Origin: Microstegium vimineum
Taxonomy: Eukaryota > Streptophyta > Magnoliopsida > Poales > Poaceae
Length of the DNA: 64,000 nucleotides
Assembly (NCBI GenBank): GCA_022036555.1
Contig: CM039137.1
Location: forward strand, 10,393,630-10,457,629
Direction of reading: 5' to 3'
How positions within the stretch are numbered: position 1 is the stretch's first letter; each line of letters starts with the position of its first letter. A program made the translations under genes and the position numbers. This document shows positions 1 through 12,059 of this stretch, piece after piece. The notes under the pieces are model-generated. The model did no database searches. It saw nothing but the letters and a program-made list of their open reading frames with translations, and was not told the DNA's origin.

Positions 1-32
1 CACGAATCCTAAAGCAAACTATAGGATTCGTG
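1..32. repeat. Perfect 11-bp inverted repeat (hairpin)
   Basis: CACGAATCCTA at 1-11 is the exact reverse complement of TAGGATTCGTG at 22-32, with a 10-base loop. It lies at the window edge, so it may be the end of a larger foldback element outside the window. Confidence 0.75.
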
Positions 33-312
33 CTCTGGTAAATTGCTTTTACACTCCTCCCATTCACTCCTTTCCCAGTGTTTGCATTCCCTCCCGACGT
101 GAATCTTGGAGCAAGCACAGCCACAAGACAAGCAAGGCGTACACATACCATTACAGAAAAGCCGGGAGTATCTTGGCAATGGCATGCGGCTCTTCCGTTC
201 GCGCATGGGCCGCCCGAGAGCACGCACACAGCCGCCCCGCCGGCCGCGCCTCCCTGGCAATTGCCAATTAGCATGCACGTTCGAGGACCAAACGCTCGCA
301 GCTGCTGTGCGC

Positions 313-475
313 AGTGGCGGAGCTAGAGAGAATTCGAGGAGGGTGCGCTTACCTTGTGGGTGCGTATCATTTTAATTTGAGGGTACGAATATGGTGAAAA
401 ATTAACTATAATCACTGTTTTTTCGTTTTTTCGTGGGTGCGACCATACCCACTAATGAGTATATAGATCCGCCCC
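313..475. mobile_element. Short MITE-like element
   Basis: The ends are imperfect inverted repeats: GTGGCGGAGCT on the left and the reverse complement of AGATCCGCCCC on the right. The interior is AT-rich and no gene is visible. The superfamily was not determined and no clean target duplication was seen. Confidence 0.5.
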
Positions 476-2769
476 AGGCTGTGCGAGGGTCCGGTTTCTG
501 ATCTCGTGGGCGGTGGCGTTGCAAAGGGTGGCGTAAATGGGTAGTAGGCCAGAAGAAGGAGACGGCGGTTCTTGCGGTCTTGGGGAAGCGATGCACCGTG
601 TCGCGCGCGCTCATCATGGCCTGTGGCGAACACAGAGCGGCGCCCGGCGGTGGCCCAACAAAGTTGGCTATATTTGTTTCCGGGCCCCCAGCCTAATGAA
701 CATGTTTAGATGGACTGGGTTACAGCTCCAGACCCACCATGCTCCCGCGTGCTTCAGCTCACCACTCCTTTCAGCTTCAGACCCACAATGTTCCAGACCT
801 CAGTTTTCGATTTGTGTTCTACTGTCACCAGTTTCTTTCTTTTTATTTTTTATAAAGACTCGTTCATCGACCAGTTAAATGCTACGGAGTAGTATATTGC
901 TAGAGGTTTAACAGCTGGTCCTTTCGATGAATGGTATTATCGTTATAGCCTTTAGGTGCCTGACGTCTCATGTCGGATCAAATGAATCACTCTTGACAAG
1001 TTGACAGCTGAGCTACCCACATTTGTGCAATCTTTGCCCAATTTATGCTCCGTTCAGATCTGTTGGACTTCTAGTTCTAGTTCTACACGTGGCCTCAACA
1101 TCATTCATATTGTGACAGGGAACAATTTACAAGGAATTTATGTTGACTATAAGTAGTACTTAAGGTGGCGAGGACATCTATACTAAGATAACAAAATACA
1201 TTAGATGAATAATTGAGATTTGACTCTATGCAATGTCTATTATTATGTATGTACTGATGTACATATTTGACTTCGGTAGTTGGATTTGCGTAGTAAAATG
1301 AAAACAGATGGAAATGGGTGGGAAAACCTCCTCTCCAATTCCTGTTTTTGTGTTCATTTTGGTGGAGACTAGATCTGATTCGGAAGATCTGGCATCGAAA
1401 ATGAAACTAGGATATGTGACGAAAATGGAAATACAGATGATGGAGAGCTTAAAAAATAAGTTAGAAGTACATGATCTAACATTCTCAAGTATCACATGTA
1501 TAAAGTCACACAACAATATACATGTATGAATACCAATCTAATATTTACTTGCATGCCACATGTGTTAACATATTAACATGCATAATTAGTAAATAATAGA
1601 TGTATTAACATAACACAAGACCATATAATAGTTAGACATATCTCATGTAGATCGAAAACATGATATAACTATGGGTTCATCCTTTATAGAAATGGGATCC
1701 CACAAAAATAGACAGGAAACCCCCCATTTCTCATATTTATGGAAACAAGATCCTAAAAAATACAAAAAAATAGCGGGATAAAAATATAAAACAAAATAGG
1801 TCGACACATGATTTTTTTTCATTCAGTTTCATCCTTTTGATAGTTATTGATCCACATAATTGTATTGGTTTCACATATACAATTTGATTAGGACTCACAC
1901 GTGTCTACTAGAGACGGATAATATATTATTGACTCAAATAATTAACTGATTTAATCGTGGTCCATGATGTGATATGATTAATGAGTCATGCAGTTTCTAG
2001 AAAACCAATGTAGGTATCTGTAACATCAAAAAATATAGTACAACAAGAAAAGACATATATAGGATCACGAGCTAGTTTAGAACAACTTCACTCCATCAAA
2101 ACCAACTCTGCTCCATAGACTTCACCATGGAACGGTTTCAAAAAAAACCTAGAGTTGGCCCTCAACTCCACTTTATTTCTAGAATGAGTTTTTTTTTTCA
2201 GCTATCCCTATTTAGCTAGCGAGGTTAGAAGAGTATCAATTTCAAACAAATCCTAAAATTCAGATCGTCTGGCTCCATAAGACCCTAACATTGTTTTTAA
2301 CAAACTAGGTTTTAAAAGTCCTAGTTGGCCTAAGCGAGGCTAGCTAGCTTTTACCATGCATAATCTAGTTCTCTAGTTTTTACAACTTATGCATATTAAA
2401 AACCTCTCCTTATGCAAGAATGACAGCTTTACCATTCCAAAAGTTGTAAGTTGTTAAATATCAATCCAGGTTGACTTAAGTCATTTGTTTGTTCTCTTGC
2501 AATTAAGCTAACATGAAAAAAAACGAGAAAAAAGAAACACGTGCCACTACTACGTAAAGACAACTACAAAGAAGGCTAAAATGATAGGTCACATAGATAC
2601 ATGAGTTTTTGAGCCACCAACCTTCCATCCCATATTACTCTTGTTGCATCATAGTCACGTCATAGGTATGTAGGTTTTGTAGTTTTTGACGTAGCTTTAG
2701 CTTGTTTCTTTTTCCTAGCATGGTTTGCTTTTTTTGTCACGACGCTCTGGGTGGTAGTTCTCACTTTTT
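476..2769. other. Intergenic AT-rich spacer, no gene seen
   Basis: Only short ORFs occur, with no recognisable domain and no splice-linked exon chain. The stretch around 1690-1800, rich in AAAA and GGGAT, looks like old transposon debris but could not be assigned to a family. Confidence 0.6.
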
Positions 2770-3240
2770 TGTCAAATCAAGCTAATTATTATAATATTTG
2801 CAAGCTGCTATGGGTCTGTTTAGATGTCCATCTAAAAACTTTACGTCTTATCACATCAAATATTTGGATACATACATGCAACATAACTAACTATAATATT
2901 TGTATGCTGCTATGGGCCTATGTCCACCCAAAAACTTTACGCTCTGTCATATCGAATGTTTAGACACATATATGGATCATGTATTAAATGTGGTTTAAAA
3001 TTAACTAATTTCACAGTTTGCATGTATTTTGTGAGATGAATATTTTAAGCCAACTAGTCCATACTTAGATACTAATTGCTATCGTAACACATATGTTAAT
3101 GATGGATTAATTAAACTTAATAAATTTATCTCATGGTTTACAGATGATTTTTTTTAATTTATTGTTTATTAGTATTGACACCTATGTTATATACGATGTG
3201 ATAATAAAAACTTTACACCCCAGGATTTAAACATCCCAGT
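2770..3240. repeat. MITE-like repeat with imperfect tandem unit
   Basis: A unit of about 105 bp containing ATAATATTTG, GCTGCTATGGG and AAAAACTTTA appears at about 2790-2845 and again, diverged, at about 2893-2945. A GTTTAGATGT-type end at 2818 and TTTAAACATCCC at 3227 suggest an old hAT- or PIF-like MITE. Boundaries are uncertain. Confidence 0.4.
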
Positions 3241-4698
3241 CATCCTCCGAAAACCCTTAACTAAAATTATTTGGATAACTATTCCAAACGTAGAGGGTGG
3301 GATTACTACCCAATTTATAGCGTTAGGGAAGGCCTAAGTTTTTTCATGGACATATGTAGACAGTTTTCACTAGAGAAATGGATAAGAGCATTCCTTATAC
3401 ATAGGGTGTGCTGTGCATTTGTGCCGACAATGCTACTCAAGGTGCGAAAGGAGTCCACTCCCACGTCAGAATTACACAAATGTACGCAATTTCAAGTTGA
3501 TTGCCAAAATGCCATCGGAAAAGGCAAGCTTTCCGTGTACTACATAAAGATCAATCAAAGTACTTTAAAGTGCAACTTTTCCCACATCTTTTACTAGCTT
3601 TAGTTCAGGGTTAGCTTTCAATTTTTCCTCCAAGAGAAGGCCCACTCCGGGTCGAAAAGGGAGAAACAAGCAACAGTAAGGCAATCGGGCAGTTGAGCAT
3701 ACTTGTACTGGCGGCTAATGTCATGTTTGATGTCTAAAAAAAAAGAATGGGACAGAAAAATAATAATGAGATCCAAATTAAATAATACTAGTATTTTAGA
3801 ATCCAAATAGGGGTCTAGTTATCAATGTTCATATCACCAAAACATTAAGGGTTAAGCGTCTGATTGGAACGCATGAGTTTCACAGGAATTGTGCGAAATT
3901 TTCATAGGAATCAGTTCATTTTTACAGAAAAAACGCAGGAACATAGAAAGAATCCCATGTTTCAAATAGGGCCTAAATTGTAATTAGTCAGACACATATC
4001 GTTTAGCATTTATTTAGGTTACACGGCTTCTTAAACGGCATGCACTCTGTAAATTAAACGGCGTGTAAATAGACTAGACGCCTGTAACACTACATGTTAA
4101 TTGGACATTGTCACTACACAAAGACAATAATCACTAGTAAGAGGATAAGATCAAAACTCTATCTCTTTTTTTTTATCCAGAATCAGATTCTATATATTAC
4201 TGTATACTAGAATCAATATGAGAATGAGATCAGAACACAGTCCAATGCTTTTGCTAACTGTGTTGAGCATTATAGCTAGATAGATAGATTTCGTTGGCTT
4301 CACTATTCTATATTACACTCTTTTCACTATGCTTTTGATAAGTTTCAAAAGAACAGCCCGATAAGAACAGCCGGCTTGTTGTACTTCAGCTTATAGACGT
4401 TTTTTTCGCCGTCGATGAGTTTTTTTTTCCTGAGTTGGTCAGGTTTCTTCTTCCTTTATAAACGATTGGCCAGCATCGACTGTTGTCGTGGTGTTAATAC
4501 TAGTAATTGACATAATGACATGTGTCGAGAGTGGCTAAGCACAAATCGTTTTCTTGAGGGCTACATGTATCTTCCCTTTCTTGGGCTCTTCCCCTTGATT
4601 ACAGCGGAAAGCAACCCGGCTCCTGCATTAACGGAAATGGCGGATTTAAATGGCTCATCATAGTACCGGGGTCCTGATCCCTAGTTTAACAAACCACC
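3241..4698. other. Intergenic spacer with one MITE remnant
   Basis: No gene was seen. At about 3858-3976 the sequence runs from a TCTGATTGGAACGC-like end to TTTCAAATAGGGCCT, the layout of a small hAT-type MITE. Its interior carries repeated AGGAA/TTCC words. The rest is AT-rich and shows nothing recognisable. Confidence 0.4.
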
Positions 4699-4701
4699 AG
4701 A

Positions 4702-6482
4702 CACTATAGAAAAATGGCGAGTTGCCGAGTGCTAAATAAGTTGTCTAGTGCCAGATATCGGACATTCGGTAACTAAGTCACACTCGGCAACTTAATTCTT
4801 TTTGCCGAATGCCGACTCTCGACAAAAAAAATACACTCGGCACTTTACCACGAAGGTTAACGTCATCCCGCTCCGTTTAAGTTGCCGAGTACTTGCCGTT
4901 TGGCACTCGGCAACTAAAATTAAGTTGCCTAGTGCCAGGCTGCTGACACTCGACAACTAAATTAAGTTGCCGAGTGCCACGGCACTCGGCAACTTAATTT
5001 AGTTACCGAGTGCCACCTTAGACACTCGGCAACTTATTTTTTATTTTTTGCTCCTAATTTTTTGTGTGTGTTTAGTGAACTATTGTAAACAACATGTTCA
5101 AATTTGAAAGCTTTTCATTGCTTTTTGGTATTTTTCCTTAGTTTATTTTGTTTTCTTCAATTTTTCCGCTTAATGTTCATTTGAACTGCAGGTGCATGAA
5201 ATAATAGATTTCTTTCGTTCTAAAAATGGTAGTCTTGTTTGTTAGTGTAAATGATGGATAAATCCATGACCTGTATCGAAAGTTCGATCAACGTGTTCAC
5301 GGGACAACGTCGTCAACTTCAGTGCGAGTAGTTTTTTAATTATATATAAAATGCAAACGAATTCCGAAAATTACGAAACTTGTGCACATGTCATGATCTT
5401 ATGTGTGCACTCGGCAACTTAATTTTCAGAGGCGGCCCAGTTATAAGGCCCGACTCGGTTAACATTCTCGAAGCCCAACTAAAGCCCATAGTACAGTCCA
5501 ATGTCTGTTTCATATAAAAGTGGGAGCTAGGGTTCCCCTTGTCCCAAACCCATCCAGCCATCCACACAGCCCGGCCGACAAGCCCCTCCCTCTCCCTCCC
5601 GGCGCCCAAGCCTCTCCCCTCCTGACGATGCTCGACCCAGCCCCTCCCCTCCCGTCCCGACGGCGCCCAAGCCCCTACCCCCCCCCCCCCGACGGCGCTC
5701 GGCCCTCCCCTCTGCTCCGGCACCCCCATCCCGCCGCGGAGGCGCCCTCCTCGCCCCCTCTCCTCTGCTTCTACTCCGACCGAGCGGGTCCCTCTACTCC
5801 GACGCGAGCGGGAGACGACCAACGGCGCCCAAGCCCCTAGCCCGCTCCCCTCCCTCCCGACCGACGGCGCCCAAGCCCGCTCCCAGATCTGGGGACGCGA
5901 GCGGGTCCCTCTACTTCGGCGAGGCGGCGGCGCGCACGGCTGCGAATGGGTGTGAGGCAGCGGCGCGCACAGGTGCACGGGTGCGGGGCGGCACCGGATC
6001 TGGGCGGCGACAGCAGAGGAGCGGAGCGGAAGCGGGACCGGATGTTGGCTGGTGGCAGCGGAGGAGCGGGTTCGCGAGGTTTGGATCTGGGCGGCGGCGC
6101 GGCCGGCCCAGATCCAGGCCCGTGTGGTTTTTTCTTTTTTTTTGATTTTTTATTCAATTAACAGAGGCACCTATAATTTCGGCACAATAAAAAAATTGGC
6201 TGCTAGAGTTCGCAAATAATTATTTTTTTTAAAAAAAACAGTTGTCAAGTGTCAGCCATGTCAGCACTCGGCAAAAAATCCGTCAAGGTTGACGGTCCAA
6301 TTTTTTTGCCGAGTGCTTAACTAAACACTCGGCGAATCAAATAACACTCGGCAAATTAGTTGTCAAGTGCCCAAAATCTGACACTCGGCAACTAAATTAG
6401 TTGCCGACTAGCTGTTTGCCGAGTACTAATTGCCGAGTGCAAAAGGCTTGACACTCGGGCAACTCGACGATTTCCTGTAGTG
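4702..6482. mobile_element. Non-autonomous CACTA (En/Spm-type) DNA transposon
   Basis: The element starts CACTATAGAAAA and ends TTTCCTGTAGTG, so both ends begin CACTA when read inward. It is flanked by a perfect 3-bp duplication, AGA, at 4699-4701 and 6483-6485. Dense subterminal repeats of TTGCCGAGTG and ACTCGGCAAC occupy the outer few hundred bases on both sides, as in grass CACTA elements where they are thought to bind transposase. No transposase ORF is present in 1781 bp, so it would depend on an autonomous partner. The centre (about 5520-6120) is GC-rich, very unlike the AT-rich arms. Confidence 0.92.
5520..6125. other. GC-rich filler inside the CACTA element
   Basis: This block is strongly C-rich on the plus strand and reads open in several frames as proline/arginine-rich peptides, none with a recognisable domain. 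The motif GACGGCGCCCAAGCC or a close variant recurs near 5655, 5822 and 5863, so part of it is a degenerate minisatellite. It may be a captured host gene fragment, which CACTA elements are known to carry, but no source gene could be identified. Confidence 0.45.
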
Positions 6483-6485
6483 AGA

Positions 6486-8803
6486 TGAGATGAAAGCAGA
6501 GTAGCAGATGGCCAGGCCGTGCCGTCCGTCCACGTCACGGGCGGTAGTCGTAGCAGCCCCATGGATATCCATCACGGCCGGTACCAGATCAAAGCATGGA
6601 TATCCATCCCAGCCATGTCCCATCTCGATCGATGAGACATGAGATGAGACGGGCGCGGGACGAGAGCGAGAGCGTCTCGGCACAGCAATCACGCCGTTTT
6701 CTTTTCTCGACGGGCGCCGCGCGCGAGGAGGGCGAGTAGCCATATATAGCGTCAAATCGGACGCGTAGTTTCCTCCGGTGCTTTTTGCGTCGCTGCCGAG
6801 GAAAGGCAACACGCTGCGACGCGATGCGACGCTTCCGAATGAAGCAACCGGTCCGGGACGACCGAGTGACCGTAATATTAATAAGAAAAAAGGTTGTCTG
6901 CAGCGGCTGAAGTCCGCCCGCTTCACGGAGGACTTATTTAGATCCAAAAGAATTTGAAATTTTGATACCGTAGCACTTTGGTTTGTATGTGGTAATTATT
7001 GTTCAATTATGAAGTAACTAGATGAACTATATAATTAATTATAGTTTTTATCTATATTTAATACTATATACATGCGTTTAAAGATTCAATGTGACAGAAA
7101 ATTTGGCCCGACTTTTGGGTTCAGAGTCGTCGGAGCCCTTATTTTTTTACAGCGGGAAAGAGAAGGAGTCTGGAGTGCACGTCACGGCCAGCTGATGACT
7201 GAGATGGGATTGAGCTCTTTTTGGCCTTTTGGGTTGGGTTGCCCACTCCGTCTCATCTCCAGGCTGCAGGCGGAATACTACTAGTAGGCGGTGCCCATGG
7301 ACCAGCAACCTGACACAGAATTCGCTCATTAATGTACTGTAGCAGGGCATCATAAATTCATAATCCTGCTGCTGCTATGATGATTATGAAATCGATTAAA
7401 CGACGATCCATTAAGTAGCCGCCAATACTCCACTACTCATGGAAATGAAAACGAAAACGAAAACGAAAATGGAATCGAAATCCGGAGGTTAGACCCACCC
7501 ACGTCACAGGTTTGTTTGTGGCCCGGCGTGTGTGTGGGCGAGCTGCCGTGCCGAGCTGTCAGCAGAGCAGGCCGCGCAACTCCCAACCACACGCGATGTA
7601 AACCGGCGCGGCAAAAGCCAGCGCGCGCGCTCGCGGCCGCTACCGCTACGCAATAAAAAAAGTAACTTTGCGAGCAATAAAAAGCGCGCAAAAGCGGCAG
7701 CAGCTAGGAGGAGCCTACACGACAGTAGCCCAGTAGGAGTAGGGCTATCTTCTTCTCATGGCTCCGTTCCGTTCCGTTTTACTTCCCCTGCCTTGACTCC
7801 TGACAAGTTGACGGTTGGGAATATTTATCTCCCGGCGCTTTTAGTAAAGGCCGCGCGATCTTTCGCCGAGCGGGGCATTGATGGCCCCGGTAAAAGCCAC
7901 CCCGGCGGCCAGGTGCCCTGTCCCCCAGTGCCCATTGTGATGAAACTTCCCAAAAGGGCGGTGAAAAGCCCTGGGCCAACCATACACGGAAATGTGACCG
8001 TGGCCATGTAGCAAAAGCCGCGCCTTTTTCCTTGTCTAGCTTGCTCGTCGTCTTTCCACTCTTCTGCGCGCGCGGTCAACAGCATCATGGCCTTTTTGGT
8101 TTGCAGCACACCGGCATGGTATGGCCGTATGGGTTTTTTTTCCTTCATTCACTCACTCACTCACAGACACACACTCTCGGGCAGGGCAGGCTGCGAAGAG
8201 AATGCCGTGAGCTCCATCTGCAGAGCATCATCAGCACTCCGTCGTCACCTTTTCCCAGGAATGTAAGGCGGGTGCGAGCTGAGCATTCAGTGAGCGGCGT
8301 AGAATAGCACCGACTCTGGACAGGAGTGCATGGGATCGCTGATCGTTATCGCATCACATTCAGTTGAGCACGTAACGTACGCATGCTCATCTTGCAACCT
8401 TCCCTGCTCTGCTGTTACATACACTACATTACACTTTTTTACTACACACATCTGCAAGGTAAGATACTGTAGTAGCTAAAGCCAAGCTTTAGTACTGTAG
8501 GAAACAACAGAAGAAGGAAACAGACGAGCTAGACACAGAGAAAAAGAGAAGAAACAGAAGCCATTTCCATGTCGTCGTCCTCCATCAATCCATACCCCCT
8601 TTGGTTTGGTGTTTGTTTGTGTGAGCCTCACGCACGTAGTAGTAGTACAAACAAGGCAGCCTTCCCCACCTCATCACCAGCAAATTACGCAAGTCAAACC
8701 CACCCTAGTACAGTAGCTCTCTCTATCCGATTCCGAGGGCCGGGGTCTCTGCCTGCGCTCGATCGATCGATCGGATCGGATCGTCACGTCAGAACTAGCT
8801 CGA
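6486..8803. other. Spacer between CACTA element and Dof gene
   Basis: No supported gene. It includes the 3' flank of the minus-strand Dof gene. An (AAAACG)n-like run lies at about 7445-7470. The stretch at 7530-8010 is GC-rich and open in one plus frame, but its product has no domain, periodicity or splice support. A terminator for Dof could not be fixed by sequence. Confidence 0.5.
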
Positions 8804-9628
8804 TCAGAACCGGCGGTCGGGGCAGACCGGCCACCGCTCGGCGTAGACGGCCGGTGGCGGCGGCGACGTCGGGGACGAAGGGTGCTGGCCTGGGAAGCCG
8901 AGGACGAAGCCCGCCGCCGCCGCCGCTGCCGCCGCCGCCGCTTGAGCGGGGTGCAGGTGCTGCTGCTGGTGCGCCGGCACGGGCACGGCGCCGACGGGGC
9001 AGAGCGGCCGGTTCTTGCGGCGGCCGGCGCCGACGGGCACGTTGCGGAGCGCGCCGCCCGCGGTCCAGTAGCGGTGGCAGTCCTTGCAGAAGTGGCGCGG
9101 CTGGTTGACGTTGTAGTTGTTGAAGTAGCAGAACTTGGTGTTCCGGCTCCGGCACCGCGGGCACGGCAGCGGCGGCGCCGACGACGCGGCCGCCGCGGCG
9201 CGCGCCTCCACGGTGTCCTGCTGCTGCTGCTGATGCTGATGCTGCCGCGGGCGCGGGTGCTGCTGCAGCAGCTGCTGTTGCTGCGGGCCTTTGCTGTCGT
9301 CGCCCTCGGCCGGCGCTGTCCCCCCGCCGCCGCAGCCGACGGAGTGCCGCTGCTTTTCCGCGACGAGGAAGTCGTGGTCCGACGCCGACGCCGCCTCCCG
9401 CTTCACCATCGGCTGGTCGCGCTCGTCCGGATCGTCCCTCTCCCGCGCGAAGCTGGCGGCCGCGCTCCTTGACGCCGCGGCCGCAGCTTCCTGCGCCGGC
9501 GGCGGGGCGGTCTCGGCGCACAGCTGCGTGATGACCTTGCCGAAGAGCTTGAACCCGCCGGCCGCGGCCGGGGCCATCTCGACGTGGGACAGCATTTGGA
9601 AACTGGAACGAACTCCTTCCTTCGTCAA
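8804..9628 (-). CDS. Dof-type zinc-finger transcription factor
   Basis: A nuclear DNA-binding protein of the plant-specific Dof family, which recognises AAAG cores through one C2C2 zinc finger. Numbering from the first ATG gives 274 residues. The finger is at about 156-205, with Cys156, Cys159, Cys181 and Cys184 in the CX2CX21CX2C spacing, then the basic GRRKNR stretch. An N-terminal FKLFGKVI motif at about 26-33 is shared with cyclic-Dof-factor-type proteins. Glutamine runs (115-137) and alanine runs look disordered. The C-terminal part is short, about 70 residues with an alanine run, and the long conserved CDF tail is not seen, so this is a truncated CDF-like or related Dof. A second in-frame ATG lies at 9595 (MLSHVEMAP) and a third at 9574; either could be the true start. 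No intron is needed. Confidence 0.93.
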   Translation of the reverse strand: MTKEGVRSSFQMLSHVEMAPAAAGGFKLFGKVITQLCAETAPPPAQEAAAAASRSAAASFARERDDPDERDQPMVKREAASASDHDFLVAEKQRHSVGCGGGGTAPAEGDDSKGPQQQQLLQQHPRPRQHQHQQQQQDTVEARAAAAASSAPPLPCPRCRSRNTKFCYFNNYNVNQPRHFCKDCHRYWTAGGALRNVPVGAGRRKNRPLCPVGAVPVPAHQQQHLHPAQAAAAAAAAAAGFVLGFPGQHPSSPTSPPPPAVYAERWPVCPDRRF

Positions 9629-10625
9629 AGCAAGGAAACACCAGTAAAGGCAAGTGCTAGTATGAGTTGTGTAGTAGCTACAGAGAGAGAGGATAGGGAA
9701 TGGGCCGGACTCACTCCGGAGCGAGAGCGAGAGGCTCGGCGGTGACGGGGAGCTAGCTAGGGGGGCGCGGGGACGAAGGGGTCGTTGCTACTTAAATGCC
9801 CCCGTCCTCGGCTAGGGATAGGCCCACCGTCACAAGACGATCCAAAAGACCCGCAGGTGCATGGACGGTTGATGAGTTGAGTTGAGTTGGGTTGGGTTGG
9901 GTTGGGTCGGGTCGGCCTGCGGGGTCGGGGTGGTGAAAGTGAAACTGAAAAAAAAAGTTACGGCGCGCGGGTTCGACTCCTGTGAATCTGTGATCAAGTC
10001 ACTTCCTGCGCGATTTGGTTTGGTTTTGCGCGATGACGATCGAGGCCTCGAGGGTGCGCGCATGTGGTGTGGGTGGAGTTTGTGATTCGAGGAGAATCTG
10101 CCGAGTTTTTATAAAAAGCACTGTTGCGCGCGTGTGGGGTGGGGGTCGGCAAGGAAGTGGACCGCGGGAGTTATCTGTTGCGGAAAAGCGAAGGCATGGG
10201 GGCGCTTCGCCCTAACGTGGGTGGCGTGCCCTGATTCTCTACGCGCTTGGCTACTGCCGACCGCCTGGTAAAGCACTGCCCGTCGACACTACGCAACACA
10301 TTACTTTTTTTTAAGAACGAACAATGTTTTTCTCTCGTAACAAATTAGTATAAGCAGTTACGTTTCAGCGAGAAACGAAAGCTGTCGAGCAATATAAGAG
10401 GTGGCTACAGTAGTTCTTTTTCCCCTTATTATTATATGTGTATAGTACGTAGTGATGGTTGTAGCATAGTGAGTACCCGAGAGAGAAAAAAATAACCCTA
10501 CGTGACTCTTGTTAACATATCGAGAAAGCTACCCAATAACAACCAATTGTTGGGACACTCGATTTCCTCCCCCTCCGCACCCATTCGGTGCTCTCCCCGA
10601 CGAGCTCCTCTTGGTGGTTGTGCCC

Positions 10626-10627
<2 letters not shown>
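9629..10627. other. Dof upstream region, promoter likely within
   Basis: The 5'UTR and promoter of the minus-strand Dof gene should lie here. A weak TATA-like word, CATTTAAG on the minus strand, sits near 9791-9798. Repeated GGGTTGGGTTGGG words at 9888-9905 are a short tandem run. Nothing else could be assigned. Confidence 0.35.

Positions 10628-10666
<39 letters not shown>
10628..10666. repeat. (CT)n microsatellite
   Basis: About 19 uninterrupted CT units. It lies in a stretch that resembles a gene 5' leader (CT-rich followed by ATG at 10702), but no supported coding region follows. Confidence 0.95.
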
Positions 10667-10669
<3 letters not shown>

Positions 10670-11588
10670 AGCGACCTCCCACGCGCGCTGAGCTCGCCAG
10701 CCATGGCGGGTCCACCGAGGTAGTCCTCCTCCTCCACCATATTAGGGCTCTGACGAGCTTACCCCCTTCTCCTCCAACTCCCACGGTATACAAGGGGCCA
10801 TATGGGGGAAGGAAGGCCGACTATTCGGTGGGGATGGCCGGAGGGTGGTTTTTGGGGAGCTAGCAGTGGCAGCGGCGGCCGGGCCAAGTTGGGCAGGTGA
10901 GCTCCGGTCATGGCTATGGTGCCAACGGGAAGGGTGTGGAGAGACGGTGGCAGCAGCCATAGAGATGCGGCAAAACCCTAGCTCACCTGTGGCAAGGGCA
11001 GTGGACGACAACGGAAGCGAGGACGAGGCCAGAGACAAGAACGATGACTGGAGGGAAAGAGCGGCAGAGGAAGAAGAAGCTCCCGTAAAAAAAAGATTAG
11101 GTGTTGCTTTCCTCCTAAAACAACCGAGTGAGAGGTAGTCGTCTCTTAACACACACAAATACATATATCAGCAAACAACTTCACTAGTTTGGGATCCAGT
11201 GCCTCTTATTTCCTCTTTTTTTTTTTTGTTTAGGAGCTCCATTGATATCAAAGGAGTAGAAGAAAAGAGGAAAAGGGAGAAAAGCACATGACTATGTTAA
11301 ACAATAAACTTTTGGCCTTTAAGACGGTGTAACTTTGTTTCATAGCTACGGGCATTATATATAAAATCTGTTTGCAGCCTTGCAGCCATTCCCATCCTGG
11401 TATTCTTCTTTGGTTGTTCGTCTGCCTCTTCCCTTTATCAATAGGCGACCAACTGTATCCTTCTAGCCAACTTGATCTACAACCTTTTTGAGAAATTGCA
11501 GGGGAGCTAATTAAGACACACTGAAAGTGATGTGTTTTGAAATGCACATCGAAAAATGTGTCTGTCAAACTGGCCGGTCCGTAACGGT
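10667..11588. other. Spacer with coding-like but unsupported ORFs
   Basis: A GC-rich island at 10740-11130 is open on both strands (97 codons plus, 140 codons minus). Neither product has a recognised domain. It may be a captured gene fragment or an old pseudogene. The remainder is AT-rich. Confidence 0.35.
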
Positions 11589-11852
11589 ATTTTTTTTATA
11601 CACAGTACAACACAGATACTCAACGTGCGCACACTCGCCCCTACGAACACACGCACACAAACCCTATCCCTATGAGCACCTTCAGACGCCTCGCTGTCGA
11701 CGGGAACGTCGTCTACCACTTAATGCGTAGCGCCGGAAAATCCTGAAATAAATCCAGAATAAAGTGCACCCAGGATTTGAACTCCGGGTGAGAGCCCCCT
11801 AACCAATGACCTTTGCTATTGCGCTGTGAACCCTTGACCACTCCATCGCGCT
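11589..11852 (-). mobile_element. tRNA-derived SINE, minus strand
   Basis: Read on the minus strand, the head carries a Pol III A-box-like TGGTTAGGGGGC and a B-box-like GAGTTCAAATCC with the spacing of a tRNA promoter. A tRNA-unrelated body follows, with the GTGCTCATAGGGATAGGG word common in grass SINEs, and it ends in an A-run (T-run at 11590-11598 on the plus strand). The length, about 260 bp, fits. No clean target duplication was seen. Probably not transcribed as a gene. Confidence 0.65.
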
Positions 11853-11901
11853 GTAACAAATTTCCCCAGCACCGGCGCCTAAAACCTCTGCCCAAAACCC
11901 G

Positions 11902-12031
11902 CTCCCAGAGCATCAGAGGAAACGTACATGTAACCAACCCAAAAGGAACGGACGATGGGCACTCCTTCCCAGAGCATCAGAGGAAACGTACATGTAACCA
12001 ACCCAAAAGGAACGGACGATGGGCACTCCTG
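11902..12031. repeat. 64-bp tandem duplication, two copies
   Basis: The block starting CCCAGAGCATCAGAGG at 11904 repeats from 11968 with a 64-bp period and no visible mismatch over almost the whole unit. The near-identity implies a recent duplication. Confidence 0.9.
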
Positions 12032-12059
12032 CGAGTACATGCTGTTTCCTTGCTTTTAA

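Noticed and set aside
5391..5978. 195-codon minus ORF inside the CACTA element
   Set aside because: Low-complexity Gly/Arg/Pro product in a GC-rich repeat; ORFs are open in several frames there, with no domain.
7532..8011. 159-codon plus ORF upstream of the Dof locus
   Set aside because: No domain, no splice partner and no promoter support; GC-rich DNA gives such ORFs by chance.
8784..9653. 289-codon minus ORF overlapping the Dof gene in another frame
   Set aside because: It is the shadow frame of the Dof CDS; the Dof frame has the intact zinc finger.
10742..11164. 140-codon minus ORF and overlapping plus ORF
   Set aside because: Both strands are open at once and serine/alanine-biased; no recognisable family. 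Kept only as a possible gene fragment in the spacer entry.
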